DNA of 64,000 nucleotides from Nitrospiraceae bacterium (lineage in GTDB: Bacteria; Nitrospirota; Nitrospiria; Nitrospirales; UBA8639). The stretch is taken from positions 62,001-126,000 of the forward strand of contig JACKFF010000009.1 of assembly GCA_020632595.1 (NCBI GenBank), read 5' to 3'. Below, one piece after another: positions 1 through 10,206 of the stretch. The translations under genes and the position numbers were made by a program. How positions within the stretch are numbered: the stretch's first letter is position 1; every line of letters starts with the position of its first letter. The notes under the pieces are model-generated. The model was given only the letters and a program-made list of their open reading frames with translations, ran no database searches and was not told the origin of the DNA.

Positions 1-353
1 TGTCAAATTGTCCGGGGCCACCTCTGTATGCAGGAATGAATAATGAGCGATCAGGCCTCGGGATCTTTCCTCCTGCTCCGCCATGCTCAGAGCCCGACGA
101 AATCGGCGTCGGGGCACCGAAAAGTTCTGCCATGACCGAAGACGCCCGGGTGGACCGACCCCGCAGGCTTGTCCCGATTCCGTCCGATGCGCTAAGGGAC
201 TGGCCCTATTTCCATGGTTCCCCAACCGTGGCTTTCTGCGCCGCTGACAATTCGGAACAGCCTACTTGGGCCCTACCCTACACTCTCTATAGCAAAAAGT
301 TTCAACATGGTGTGGCACTGATCGGTTAGACTTAAGATCGGCGTGTCTAAACC
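1..353. other. Left edge, no supportable gene
   Basis: No reading frame here shows a recognisable family on either strand. The first bases (TGTCAAATTGTCCGGGG) begin with TG and could be the outer end of an IS element cut by the window edge, but there is no partner end to test this. The stretch lies downstream of the minus-strand glycosyltransferase gene that follows. Confidence 0.3.
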
Positions 354-1595
354 TTATTCAACAATCGAATCCAGAAGTTTGGCAAACTCCGCAGTCCTGG
401 CTTGCCGAGAATGTTTGATGACTTCCATTTTGTTTGGGATTGGGGCGTGACCTTCGCTAATCAAAGAGAGAAATTCCGCAAGCCCGTGCATAATTTGCTC
501 CTTGCAATCTAAGGGAACAATCGTTCTGATACCAGCGTCGGCCAACACATTTGCAGTATCCCCTCTTGGGTCAGTTAGCGCAAAAATAGGGCGACCAGCC
601 CGAAGGTATTCATAAAGTTTGGCTGGAATTTGATGATTGCAGCTTGATCCTTGAAATAACAATAATCCATCACAATGCAACATTTCATGGAGAGCATCCT
701 GGTAGGGTACGGCGCATTCAAATAGTACGATATCATCAATTCCAAGGTTCTGCACATGGGAACGATAAAACTCCTCATTACCACTGGCCCGTAGGATAAT
801 CTTTAAATTCGATCGGGAAATTATTTGCCTTTGCTTGAGATCAGCCAAAGAGGAAAAAAAGGGAAGCGGATTTCGTTCAGATGTGTAAAGTAGCCCGCTA
901 TGGACGAGAACCAGAGGTGTCTTGGAACGGTTGGTGAGAACAAACGCTTTTTCAATGGCGTGGAAAGTTTCTTCATCATACCCATTACCAGTAATCACCA
1001 ATTTGTTGGAAGGTACAGATGGAAAGCGATCTGCGTACATTCGACGTGTCCCTGGAGTTGTGAAAACAGCCGCTTGGCAGCGTTTTATCGTCATGCGTTC
1101 TATTATTTGGCAGGCCTTTCGTATTGTAGGGTCAGTGGGATAGTTGTCTTCGGTCATGGAATCTCGGAAGTCTGCAATCCAAGGAATTCGACAGAGAGAA
1201 GATAATGTCAGGCCGATCAGATGGGCTGTGGCGAGAGGGTAGGTTGACCAGAGAACATCCGGCTGATGTTTGCGTATAATCTGCAACCCTACATATACAC
1301 CGCCAAGCCACCAACTTACCCACCGATCAGGAATTGCCAGCCACTTAGAATACGAACCGCGAAATGCCAGATGTCGAGATGAATCCAAAGCAAAAGCCCT
1401 AAAAACAGGAACAGCCTGAGGAATCTCACTTAAACTTGGGGGCAAGATGCGAGGGTAAGCACGTGTATGGGCAGTTAAAATTAATGGTTGCCAATGATGG
1501 TTAAGAAGTTCCCGAGAAAAAGTAAGTGTTCTTTGGATACCACTACTTCCAAAAGAAGGAGGGTAATGAAATGCGATCATCAAGAGCTTTTTCAA
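354..1595 (-). CDS. Family 4-like glycosyltransferase
   Basis: A 413-residue cytoplasmic glycosyltransferase with the GT-B layout. The N-terminal half begins with a hydrophobic strand and a glycine/serine loop (FHYPPSFGSSGIQRT, about residues 9-23), typical of GT4 enzymes whose acceptor-binding domain starts with a Rossmann fold. The C-terminal half holds the donor-binding region, including the KLYEYLRAGRPIFAL segment near residue 325, where GT4 proteins carry the conserved E-x7-E-like motif. It presumably adds one sugar to the lipid-linked EPS repeat unit; the sugar cannot be told from sequence. It is the last gene of the minus-strand EPS block, 104 bases after the polymerase-like gene, so probably the same transcript. 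Family call is firm; substrate unknown. Confidence 0.85.
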   Translation of the reverse strand: MKKLLMIAFHYPPSFGSSGIQRTLTFSRELLNHHWQPLILTAHTRAYPRILPPSLSEIPQAVPVFRAFALDSSRHLAFRGSYSKWLAIPDRWVSWWLGGVYVGLQIIRKHQPDVLWSTYPLATAHLIGLTLSSLCRIPWIADFRDSMTEDNYPTDPTIRKACQIIERMTIKRCQAAVFTTPGTRRMYADRFPSVPSNKLVITGNGYDEETFHAIEKAFVLTNRSKTPLVLVHSGLLYTSERNPLPFFSSLADLKQRQIISRSNLKIILRASGNEEFYRSHVQNLGIDDIVLFECAVPYQDALHEMLHCDGLLLFQGSSCNHQIPAKLYEYLRAGRPIFALTDPRGDTANVLADAGIRTIVPLDCKEQIMHGLAEFLSLISEGHAPIPNKMEVIKHSRQARTAEFAKLLDSIVE

Positions 1596-1699
1596 ATCTA
1601 CCTCAATAAATAGTATAAGGCTCTTCCGTAAAGGTTAACTGGAAACCAGTGGCGGATAAATTGTCTTTACTGGTGAAGGATCAGAAGTAACCAAGTTTT

Positions 1700-3028
1700 C
1701 TACCGTCCTTGTAGGGAGGGATTGTGATGGTTAATAGAGAATGAAACCTCGGAGGGGTGTTGGGTCAAAGCCGAACGCGTCTTAATGCTTTTCATAATAA
1801 TAATGATACCCACCAACTGATAGAAAAGATCGAAATACGCCGTGTCTAAAAATGTTCCGGCAATCATGTACGCGATAAGGCCAAGTTGTACCATGTTGAT
1901 GTAGGGAATTATCCAGTCATTGGCTCTCCCCCAACGACGAAGTTTGCGAAGACTGATGAAACATGAAAGAAACAAGAGGATCCAAAGAATAAACCCGATA
2001 ATTCCATGCTCACCGAGAATGGTGTACCACATGCTATGGCAAGACCATACTTTGTCTGTTCCGTATTTTTCTACAAACTCTGGGAAGTAAATGGGGTAGA
2101 GCTCGGGTTCGTAGAAATTGAAACCTCCACCAAAGGGCCGAGCGAGTCCAACTCGCTGACAAAATTCCCAGTTCCAAAATCGGCTTACAGCAGACCCTTC
2201 ATTTTCCCATCCCACAAGGTCATCAAACCGTCCTTGCACTCTTTCGGGTGCTGACATGAGTCCCGTCGCGAGTAACCCAATCACACCAACAACCAAAATA
2301 CCTCCACCGCACACTGTGAGTACTTTGCGATCGGAATAGAGTGCCATTAGGCCAGTCATAGCGGCCAGAGTCAACCAGGCTCCGCGGGAGAACGTGCATA
2401 TGATGGCAGGATAGGAAAGCACCATCATGACCATCATCAGCCTTCGTAGCCATATATTCGTTTCTGTCTTGGCAAGGTAAAACAAAATTGGAACGTTGAG
2501 GGACAAGGCCAGACCTATAGCGTTGTTTGAATAGAGAAAGCTTTCTTCGGGTCCCCAAACCATGAATTGTCCACCGCTGGTTATGGCCCAGAAGCCACTT
2601 TTTAGACCATAAAATCCCAGGGAAAGCGCTATCACCCTAATTAGTAATCGTAGCCGGTGTTCTGAATTAATCAGGATAGTGGACAAAAACACCATCAACA
2701 GAATTTTTGATATATAGATGAGTTTTTCTAAGGAAGCATCGGGGTAAATCGCAAAAACGGTCGATATTCCAAAGATTCCCCATAAGGCAAATAACAGCAC
2801 AGATTCTGAAGATAACGGAATTTTCTTGGACTCATTCCAGAATATAATGCCTAAAAATGTCCCTATGGCAATATACTGTGCTGAAGGAAAAAAACGGGCG
2901 AATCCCCAAGTCATACTATTGGGATTCAGAAGTGATACACATATGAATGCAAGAATTCCAAAGGTAGGACGACGAAGAGCTAAGAAGGCACAAGAGATGA
3001 CAATGGCAATCAGGATGATATCCCTCAT
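1700..3028 (-). CDS. O-antigen-ligase-like membrane protein, exosortase A-associated (TIGR03097 type)
   Basis: A 442-residue polytopic inner-membrane protein with roughly ten or more hydrophobic segments from the N-terminus (MRDIILIAIVISCAFLALRR) onward. It has the Wzy_C/O-antigen-ligase signature: a large periplasmic loop between about residues 260 and 345 containing a histidine (WSCHSMWYTILGEHGIIG), and the preceding TFSRGAWL segment. In this superfamily the loop transfers or polymerises glycan from a lipid carrier. Similar proteins in exosortase A loci are annotated as putative O-glycosylation ligase/polymerase, and the surrounding genes fit that subfamily. Here it would polymerise the EPS repeat unit or ligate glycan to an acceptor in the periplasm. 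The exact acceptor is inference. Confidence 0.85.
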   Translation of the reverse strand: MRDIILIAIVISCAFLALRRPTFGILAFICVSLLNPNSMTWGFARFFPSAQYIAIGTFLGIIFWNESKKIPLSSESVLLFALWGIFGISTVFAIYPDASLEKLIYISKILLMVFLSTILINSEHRLRLLIRVIALSLGFYGLKSGFWAITSGGQFMVWGPEESFLYSNNAIGLALSLNVPILFYLAKTETNIWLRRLMMVMMVLSYPAIICTFSRGAWLTLAAMTGLMALYSDRKVLTVCGGGILVVGVIGLLATGLMSAPERVQGRFDDLVGWENEGSAVSRFWNWEFCQRVGLARPFGGGFNFYEPELYPIYFPEFVEKYGTDKVWSCHSMWYTILGEHGIIGFILWILLFLSCFISLRKLRRWGRANDWIIPYINMVQLGLIAYMIAGTFLDTAYFDLFYQLVGIIIIMKSIKTRSALTQHPSEVSFSINHHNPSLQGR

Positions 3029-3141
3029 TTCTCATTGATCCTCAAACTTGCTATTCCCTTTGACCTTCTAAGAGGTTGTCGCGTAGCTCTGTCCTCTGGG
3101 AAAGGAAGTTAGGAAGAGTTGTAAACATTTTCTCCTCTGAA

Positions 3142-3166
3142 TACCCCATGGTTTTGCCACGGGGAT
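3142..3166. repeat. REP-like hairpin, copy 1
   Basis: An inverted repeat with arms CCCCATGG (3144-3151) and CCACGGGG (3157-3164) around a five-base loop; one A/C mismatch in the stem. The same sequence with a perfect stem occurs at 23068-23092, at the end of a disrupted IS200/IS605-like element. It lies alone between the polymerase-like and aminotransferase genes, so it may be a solitary element mobilised by that transposase type. Confidence 0.6.
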
Positions 3167-3271
3167 CTCTGCTCAATTTGAACATTGTCATAGCTAGGAG
3201 CGTTGAGTGTTCGGGGAAGCAATGCACCCGTAACGTGTATGGGTAACATTGCAGAAAATTCGGCGAAAGCC

Positions 3272-4435
3272 TCACAAAAGGTCTTTCATGGTAGTAATCA
3301 TGCAATTCATATCCTTTTCATTCATACTTTGGTGGATAGGAAGAAGGATCAGATTATCATAAAGAAATTTTCCGTCAGGGTAATTATAAAGATTTAAAGA
3401 CGGGTGTATGACACCACCCCATGTAAAAGCGGGTACACCTCTTGAGCGAAGGAGGATATGAAAATCGGTCCGACCTGGTACCAAAACTGGAACGACCCAT
3501 GGACACATCCCAGGTGGAATTTCCTTGAAAAATGGGATTACTCCTGGCAGCGCTCCTTTCGTGATTGCGTCAAGCAGGTAGGCGGCATTTAAATGTCGCT
3601 TTTGTATTATTGAAGTTAGATTTATCCGTTTTAAGAGGTATTTAGAGATTTTCGACATGCCTTGGTTTACAGATCCGATCTGAAAAGATGGGCTGTCATA
3701 ACTGGCAGGTACGTGTTGGAGGGAAACTTCTCCCAATCTGATGATAGCTTTACATGCTGAAGATAACATATTAAACACACGAACAATCAGTTTTTGAAAG
3801 CGAGGAACATGGTCGGCCAATAATTGTTCAAGAAGATTGATGGCCACTTTAGCTTGGGTAAAATTATTACTGTGTTCCTCCAGAAGATCTGCCGTAATGT
3901 TGGAATTGTTAATCACAAGCATACCGCCATCTTTGATAGGAAGAAATTTCCTCCAACTAAAAATACTGATATCGCCAGTACTTCCCAAAGGAATTCCGTC
4001 ATCTTCACCGACCAGGACATGGGCGCAATCCTCTATTAAATAGAGGCCATGGCGCTTGGTCAGGTTTAAATATGGTGCCAGAGTCTGGGGAAATCCGAAA
4101 TAATGAATCATGACAATGGCTTTGGTTTTCGTATGAATTTTTGATTCCAGATCTCCGACATCAGCCTGACAATCTCGACGTATATTGTAAAAAACAACCT
4201 TTAAGCCAAATTGAATGATCGGCTCAACGAGCGTATTACAGTGGTAGGCAGGAACAAGTACCTCATCCCCAGGTTGTAGTCGAAGTGCTTTTAGACCTTG
4301 ATAGAGAGCATTTCTCGCTAAAAACCAATAAGAGGTTGGATGAGTAGGAATGGGGGACGGCAGTATAATTTGTTTGGGAAGGGAAAAGAGTGTGCTCCAA
4401 GGCAAAATAGGGTCATTTGGAAAAAGATAATCCAT
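3272..4435 (-). CDS. DegT/DnrJ/EryC1/StrS-type PLP aminotransferase-like protein
   Basis: A 387-residue fold-type I PLP protein. Visible marks are the cofactor-loop region GDEVLVPAYHCNTLVEP (about residues 58-74), the aspartate segment LIEDCAHVLVG (about 133-143) that contacts the PLP ring nitrogen, and SIFSWRKFLPIKDGGMLV (about 157-174). In this branch the RK lysine is expected to form the Schiff base. Members usually aminate a nucleotide-linked keto-sugar; this SWRK-type branch is common in polysaccharide clusters and its substrates are mostly untested. It sits 243 bases upstream of the polymerase-like gene, with a REP-like hairpin between them. A sugar aminotransferase for the EPS precursor is likely but not proved. 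Confidence 0.8.
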   Translation of the reverse strand: MDYLFPNDPILPWSTLFSLPKQIILPSPIPTHPTSYWFLARNALYQGLKALRLQPGDEVLVPAYHCNTLVEPIIQFGLKVVFYNIRRDCQADVGDLESKIHTKTKAIVMIHYFGFPQTLAPYLNLTKRHGLYLIEDCAHVLVGEDDGIPLGSTGDISIFSWRKFLPIKDGGMLVINNSNITADLLEEHSNNFTQAKVAINLLEQLLADHVPRFQKLIVRVFNMLSSACKAIIRLGEVSLQHVPASYDSPSFQIGSVNQGMSKISKYLLKRINLTSIIQKRHLNAAYLLDAITKGALPGVIPFFKEIPPGMCPWVVPVLVPGRTDFHILLRSRGVPAFTWGGVIHPSLNLYNYPDGKFLYDNLILLPIHQSMNEKDMNCMITTMKDLL

Positions 4436-4689
4436 ATTTTTATAGGCCGCTTTTCAACCCGCTATTTCCGAGACTTCTTCAAGAATGCTCAAAAAGATGA
4501 CAGATTTTGTGATTCTCTGAAACGAAAAATATCCATCGAATATGGCCGGCAACATCCACCGAGATTTTTAAGGCATTCAAGACGTTTTCGTGGAATGTTT
4601 CATTAAGAGAACATTACGAGCGGATCTGGGTTGAAATATTCCACCAATGTGTTTGTCGGTATAAAAGATAGCAGCCTTAAGGGGGGGGA

Positions 4690-5327
4690 GGTCTTGAGGG
4701 TTTCGGGATGGCAGTGAATGTGATCATAGTGTGCACCGAATACTGTCGTCCACCATGTCGGATTCATGCGGAGGACCATACCCTAGCCCAAGGCTGGATA
4801 GAAGAATCGAACTTGACCGACTAAATTAACTCTCTGGGCCTTGCACATACTTTGCGCCGTTTCACTCAGCATGCTGCAAGTAGCAGTCACAATGTCGAGA
4901 CCGCACTCCTTTGCGATTAGTACCAGTTCGGTGCTTTTATCGTATCCATCCCAAACGGCTTTTCAGAGTAGACATGTTTGCCTGACGCCAATACCCCTTG
5001 GTCAAGTGAAAGCGGCTGTGTGGATTGGCGAGGTCAATGACTGTTTCGATGGAGGGGCAACAGTTGCCTTCTTGAAAGCTCTAAAAGCCTCGCACCGTGG
5101 AATTTTGCAAATGCCGAGAGCCCCTCGGCCTGATTGTCGTAAGCTCCAGTAAGCCGGAGCGCGACGTACTCGCCCAACATGATCATGTATAAGTCCGTGA
5201 CGTCACTGTATCCAACAATAGCAATCCACATCGGCTCTGTGCGTCGGCTTTCAGAACGCCGTGCGTTCCGGAATAATTCGAGTCCTTTCATCATCAGTCT
5301 CTCAGTAGAGTTTGAAAAATACGGCAT
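4690..5327 (-). pseudogene. Decayed Gfo/Idh/MocA-family oxidoreductase
   Basis: Fragments in shifted frames rebuild the N-terminal half of an NAD(P)-dependent sugar oxidoreductase. Around 5232-5185 the frame reads WIAIVGYSDVTDLYM, matching the Rossmann start of the family. Around 5060-5000 it reads IETVIDLANPHSRFHLTKG, then ASGKHVYSEKPFGMD near 4990-4950, which carries the family EKP motif that holds the catalytic lysine. Around 4940-4800 it reads SETAQSMCKAQRVNLVGQVRFFYP. Frameshifts and a stop separate these parts and the C-terminal substrate domain is missing, so no functional enzyme can be made. In neighbouring glycan loci such enzymes oxidise or reduce UDP-sugars. The piece lies just upstream of the DegT-type gene, a usual partner in amino-sugar synthesis. 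Confidence 0.75.
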
Positions 5328-5606
5328 GAATTTCCATGGTGTGCCATTCCCAAGCCCAGCTGGCTTTGAGAGAATTAACTGGTTTCACTTGGTGCGAACT
5401 GTATCTTTTTATTCTCTCGGTTCACCACATCTGGACCCCGATCACCGTCCTTTCTCTGACGAAGTTGCCCCAGCACTGCAAACATTGTATAGCTATTGTG
5501 TGTAATTCCCCATTGGAATCGTCCAGCATAATTGACGCCTTATAGTTCTCGAGTCCGTCGTCAATTACTCCGGCACGGTCCAAATACACGCCAAATAAGC
5601 ATTATG

Positions 5607-6430
5607 CTGCCCCCCTTTAAAGTGAGACCACTTTTAAGACACAGCAGTAGCTGAAAGGGGGCAGGACATGGGATGGGACAGAACCAATCAGACCGATTGA
5701 ACGCTGGACGGCGACACAACGGGCCAATTTAGTATTGCAAATTCTCAAAGGAGAAACACCGGGCCCTGAGGCAGCCAGGGCGGCATGGGCTGACGGTGGC
5801 GGAAGTGGAAGGCTGGCAGGACCAGTTCTCCGGGGAGCAAAGAATAGCTTGCGACGGCAGCCGAAAGATGGGACGCTCTCAAGGAAGAACAGATAAAGAA
5901 ACTCAAACAGAAGATTGGGGATCTGATGGTTAAACATGATGTCTTACGGGAGGCGTTGAAGCCCTACCCTTTGGGGCGAGAGATGTCCGCCGCGTGAAGG
6001 TGCAGGTCCCGGACATCTCGGAGCACCATGCCTGTCGAGTCTTACGTGTGGCATGGTCCGCCTTACATCGGCCAGGTGCCACGCAGGCCCAGTCGCTCTA
6101 ATTCGGGAGGATTTGTTGGAAAAACTGCACCAGCTCATCGCCAAGCATTCAACCTATGGATATCGTCGTCCATAGGCGCTGGTGCGGTACCGAGAGGGTT
6201 TCGGGGTCAATCGGAAGGCGGTGTACCGGACCTTACGGATCAAACGGTGGTTGGTCCATCAACAGCCTTGGACGCCCCGCCCGCTGGCACAGCGTCTGCG
6301 CAGCCAAGCATTCCAAAGTATTCAGCGGTGGGCGATGGATGTGACGCACATTCCCCGCAGCCGGGACGGCTGGGGGCATTTGACTGCCGTGATCGGTCAC
6401 CATGATCGGCTGCTTCCCCGGAGACGCAAT
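5607..6430 (+). pseudogene. IS3-family relic (same type as the element at 34705-35935)
   Basis: The left end TGCCCCCCTTTAAAGTGAG matches the terminal repeat of the intact IS3 element at 34705-35935. Frame-shifted pieces of both its reading frames follow. The OrfA part reads LTVAEVEGWQDQ near 5790-5825. The OrfB part around 6182-6400 reads VNRKAVYRTLRIKRWLVHQ and WAMDVTHIPRSRDGWGH, which includes the first catalytic aspartate. The homology stops near 6420, so the second half of the transposase and the right end are gone. Several stops and frameshifts make it inactive. It lies opposite in strand to the EPS genes. Confidence 0.8.
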
Positions 6431-6752
6431 TGCGCCATTACCCAGAGTACTCAAGGATTAGTTTGTAAAGGCCCGCAGCGGGTATCGGAGTTCGTCCACA
6501 ATTGACCCCGGGATACCTCTCTCCTTTAAGATTAGCGCCATAGGAATTGAAATTCCGGTCTCAACGAGGGGCTGTCCTTCCCTGAGTTCAAGATTCTGGG
6601 TGTAATCAAAGGGGCGATACTTATTTTTGAGTGAACAAAGGCACTATCTGAGCTTGGACGGACATCGCTGAACTGATAATGAGGACCAATAGATCCCGAT
6701 CGGTAGGGGCAAGGCTAACCATTTTTTAATTCCCAAGAGTTTTCAAAATGGA

Positions 6753-7814
6753 TCAGGTGGAATTCTTTTGGATAATTTTTCTTGTAAATAACTTTGCGTT
6801 TTTCGCTATATCGACGGTCTTTTTGATTATTTCGCTGCGATACAAATTGATATCATACCATTCCCGACAATTTGTCGCCCAACCGAGATCAGCTGGAGAC
6901 GCCTTGGTGTACATCTCTGCAATTTTATATTTTCCGTTACCACAGTAATTCTTTAGGAAGAAATAATCCAACAAACGTCCAGGACTCAGTTTTGACATTT
7001 CCTGTTTATAAGTCGTTTTTAGTACAATGACTGTACGGTCCCCGCCGACACAAATGAGCGACGCTGCGGGTTGCTTATCCAAATATAGCTGAGCAGTAAT
7101 CGCATCTCCTGTAGCCGAAAATTTCTTTAAAAGTTGTTTATAGAATTCCCCTTGCTGATTATTTCTGTGTATCGCTGTTCCAGCCGCCCCTTTCCAACCT
7201 AGGCTTTCAAGTTGGCCATGTAAAACAATGGCGTCGCAGATAGTGTCCCAGTCAGTATTGAACTCAACACTAACTTGGACATCCTCCGCCTCGATGGATT
7301 CCATTGCCTTTCGTAACTGTCGGCGCAAATTTTTAGACCGGCTGGCCCAATAATCGTCAAAGCTCTGCCTTAAGTCAATCGAATAGGTCGTACCGTAGGG
7401 ATCAACATCGGCCGTGCCAAGCTCCACTAGCTCATCAAAGGGCTGTAAGCGTGGGTCAACCTTTGGAATTCTTAACAACCAGCAAAATCCAGGCAATGCG
7501 CTCATCAAACTGGCCATCACCTCTTTCGTGTTTATTCCAGGAGAAATAAGGAATGGACTCAGGCAGGCTTGTCCCGGAACGAACATAGTCCAGATACCAA
7601 AATGCAAGGGCCTGACCAAGGCGGCTGCAATACACTCGTCTTTGTCCGAGCAAATGCCAAGTAATTCTGATCCGTTTCCGAAATAATTTGAAAGCGGACC
7701 AAGAAATTTGTGGTCAAGAGCCGGAACGTTTTTCGTTACTTGAATATTGAGCTTATGCCAACTGTCCAGAGCATCTTTGGGGGCACTACTGTATGCGCAA
7801 AAACTCCAATTCAT
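6753..7814 (-). CDS. GNAT/BioF2-like acyltransferase (FemAB-related fold)
   Basis: A 353-residue soluble protein from the chosen ATG at 7814; AGGAA lies 7 bases upstream, and the start aligns with the paralogue at 16532-17560. Both share LGPL near the N-terminus, the basic segment YWASRSKNLRRQLRK (about residues 158-172), and LGWKGAAGTAI followed by QQGEFYK (about 214-233), the core of the BioF2-like acetyltransferase domain. Such proteins transfer an acyl or aminoacyl group to an amino group and are frequent in exosortase A EPS loci. Its N-terminal portion and upstream DNA are duplicated at 9284-10843. It would modify an amino group on the EPS or its precursor; this role is inferred from context. 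Confidence 0.75.
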   Translation of the reverse strand: MNWSFCAYSSAPKDALDSWHKLNIQVTKNVPALDHKFLGPLSNYFGNGSELLGICSDKDECIAAALVRPLHFGIWTMFVPGQACLSPFLISPGINTKEVMASLMSALPGFCWLLRIPKVDPRLQPFDELVELGTADVDPYGTTYSIDLRQSFDDYWASRSKNLRRQLRKAMESIEAEDVQVSVEFNTDWDTICDAIVLHGQLESLGWKGAAGTAIHRNNQQGEFYKQLLKKFSATGDAITAQLYLDKQPAASLICVGGDRTVIVLKTTYKQEMSKLSPGRLLDYFFLKNYCGNGKYKIAEMYTKASPADLGWATNCREWYDINLYRSEIIKKTVDIAKNAKLFTRKIIQKNST

Positions 7815-8159
7815 GGCTCGATTCCTATGCGGTATCATACCTTTGATTTAACCCAAGCACTAACTTCGCAAATTCTTTTAGGTCCACAAGACTGATGACA
7901 GATGGCACAGCAATTCTAACTTGGGTACTCAGGATAAAATTTGTGTACATCAAATCATTCGGTCCGCTATAAACTCCACGCTAGACTGGCCAGACCTCTT
8001 TTTGAAGTGCTTTTTACAAATTAGAAATATTTGTTACTAAGGGAACATATTCACACAAACTCGAACATGTGTTTCGTGGAGGAACGCCTTTAAATTTCGA
8101 CTAGCATTACCACACATATATAATTGGTTCAATCCCAATTGTGGTGGATTGAGTTCCAC

Positions 8160-8405
8160 AAACCGTTTTGTGTTATTCCCGGACGGGCAGGCATCCATGG
8201 CACCCGCTATCTCTGGCTAAAAGACCGCATATCTGCATACTTATTTCCGGAGGGAGATCCGATAAGGCGAAATGAAGCCGTTTTTTTCAATTCCTGGAAA
8301 CCTCGCATACAGTCTACCCCCTGATATCTCTGCTCTGTATTTCCATTGACGCCAAAGAGCCATGCGAATCCATATCAACACGGGTCTCCTTTGTCAGGCA
8401 TCACG
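8160..8405. repeat. ~230 bp interspersed repeat, copy 1
   Basis: This segment starts near TTATTCCCGGACGGGCAGG and includes GACGCCAAAGAGCCATGCGA. It recurs at 9835-10065 and 11037-11275. Its edge resembles the widespread palindromic attccc...gggaatcca type of intergenic repeat. It does not code in any frame that is kept in all copies. Confidence 0.7.
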
Positions 8406-8547
8406 TCAAATTTCCAACCACTCCACCCAGATTGCGATTGATCTCAGAATGGCAATCAATTAAGACTTGCGCTAGCCTTCAATGATGGACTCTGTTGCAA
8501 TTGAACATTTGAAATTGCATCCAAATGATGAGCAATATACATTCGGT

Positions 8548-9174
8548 TCAGCCATATAAACGATCCTTAAAGACTTGGTCTCGGTGAATACCACGCCATC
8601 TATCAATTTTAATATTTTCATTAGCATCATTAAACTCCGAAATAGCTAGCAACTCTCCTGCAAATTTATGATTAAAAAGAAATCAGTGTCATCAAAATAT
8701 AAAATAACCCTATTAAGGTTCTTATGAGGATTTTCAGAAAGGATTTTCATTGCGTCCACAGTTGAAGAATACAAATCCAAATCAAACGAAACAAAACCGA
8801 TGGGAATAGTATTTTTGGCTAGGAATTTTGGAACGGTTTCTTTAACATTTCCAAGTATTAAATCGGTTCTTTCACTAAGACGCTTCCTCAATTTTCTTCA
8901 GCCATGGATAATCACAAGCTCGCCATTGATCCGGGTGATCCTGAAAGTCTGGAAGAAGCAAAGGAAGACCTGAGCCAGAATCAAAACCAAATAAACGCAC
9001 CTTAATCCCAACTTCCTGTTCAATTTGCCCAGCATACTTATCCAAGCTTACAAGACCCCCTCCTGCAGCTACTCCAAATTCAATCGCCACAATTTCCTTT
9101 ATGTTTTGGGACATGGCTTGATCTGCAGCTTTCAAAGGCCACTTAAATAATTAGGACGCTCCACGTGCCTCCCA
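8548..9174 (-). pseudogene. Truncated SAM-dependent methyltransferase, copy 1
   Basis: This is the less complete copy of the methyltransferase at 10207-10948. It keeps IVAIEFGVAAGGGLVSLDKY (the glycine-rich SAM motif) and FVSFDLDLYSSTVDAMKIL, but the N-terminal ~50 residues are missing because the duplicated segment ends near 9174. A frame break near 8880 separates the two ORFs, and another lies in the DTDFF region near 8690. In the frame after this break the SLDKYAGQ segment is still intact, where copy 2 is frameshifted, so the two copies have suffered different lesions. Confidence 0.75.
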
Positions 9175-9283
9175 TTAAAGTGATTCTTAACCCATTGTCA
9201 AGACAGAAAATGGATGCCTGGCCATCACCCTCGGCTTTCGCCTGTGTGCCGTGAAAGATGACTGCACGGCGTTTGGTAGCGAA

Positions 9284-9511
9284 CATAGTCCAGATACCAA
9301 AATGCAAGGGCCTGACCAGGGCGGCTGCAATACACTCGTCTTTGTCCGAGCAATGCCAAGTAATTCTGATCCGTTTCCGAAATAATTTGAAAGCGGACCA
9401 AGAAATTTGTGGTCAAGAGCCGGAACGTTTTCGTTACTTGAATATTGAGCTTATGCCAACTGTCCAGAGCATCTTTGGGGGCACTACTGTATGCGCAAAA
9501 CTCCAATTCAT
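9284..9511 (-). pseudogene. Duplicated N-terminal fragment of the acyltransferase
   Basis: This is a copy of about the first 75 codons of the acyltransferase at 6753-7814. It lost single bases in the codon run after the ATG (9511) and near VTKNVPALDH, so the frame is broken at least twice. The homology stops at 9284, in the codons for FWYLDYVR of the shifted frame. No complete product is possible. Confidence 0.8.
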
Positions 9512-9834
9512 GGCTCGATTCCTATGCGGTATCATACCTTTGATTTAACCCAAGCACTAACTTCGCAAATTTTTTTGGTCCACAAGACTGATGACAGATG
9601 GCACAGCAATTGTTAGGTTTGTACATCAAATCATTCGGTCCGCTATAAACTCCACGCCAGACTGGCCAGACCTCTTTTTGCAGTGCTTTTTACAAATTAG
9701 AAATATTTGTTACTAAGGGAACATATTCACTGAACAGTGTTTCGTGGAGGGAACGCCATCGACTAGCATTACCACCCATATATAATATAATCAATCCCAA
9801 TTGTGGTGGATTGAGTTCCACAAACCCGTTTTTG

Positions 9835-10065
9835 TGTTATTCCCTGGACCAGGCAGGCATCCATGGCACCTGCTATCTCTGGAAAAGACCGCATATCTGC
9901 ATACTTATTTCCGGAGGAGATCCGATAGGCGAAATGAAGCCGTTTTTTTGCAATTCTCGAAACCCGCATACAGTCTTCCCCTGATATCTCTGCTCTGTAT
10001 TTCCATTGACGCCAAAGAGCCATGCGAATCCATATCAACACGGGTCTCCTTTGTCAGGCATCACG
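9835..10065. repeat. ~230 bp interspersed repeat, copy 2
   Basis: This copy lies inside the second duplication unit and so matches copy 1 closely, apart from small indels. Confidence 0.7.
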
Positions 10066-10206
10066 TCAAATTTCCAACCACTCCACCCAGATTGCGATTG
10101 ATCTCAGAATGGCAATCAATTAAGACTTGCGCTAGCCTTCAATGATGGACTCGTTGCAATTGAACATTTGAAATTGCATTCAAATGATGAGCAATATACA
10201 TTCGGT

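Larger units (their letters stand above)
7582..9174. repeat. Tandem duplication, unit copy 1
   Basis: This stretch is repeated, with many small indels and few substitutions, at 9284-10843. It contains the first ~230 bases of the acyltransferase gene, its upstream spacer and most of a methyltransferase gene. Homology between copies starts with GAACATAGTCCAGATACCA (7582 and 9284) and stops near 9174/10843. Confidence 0.85.

Noticed and set aside
36..329. 97-codon + strand frame at the left edge
   Set aside because: No ribosome-binding site, no family resemblance, composition like non-coding GC-rich DNA.
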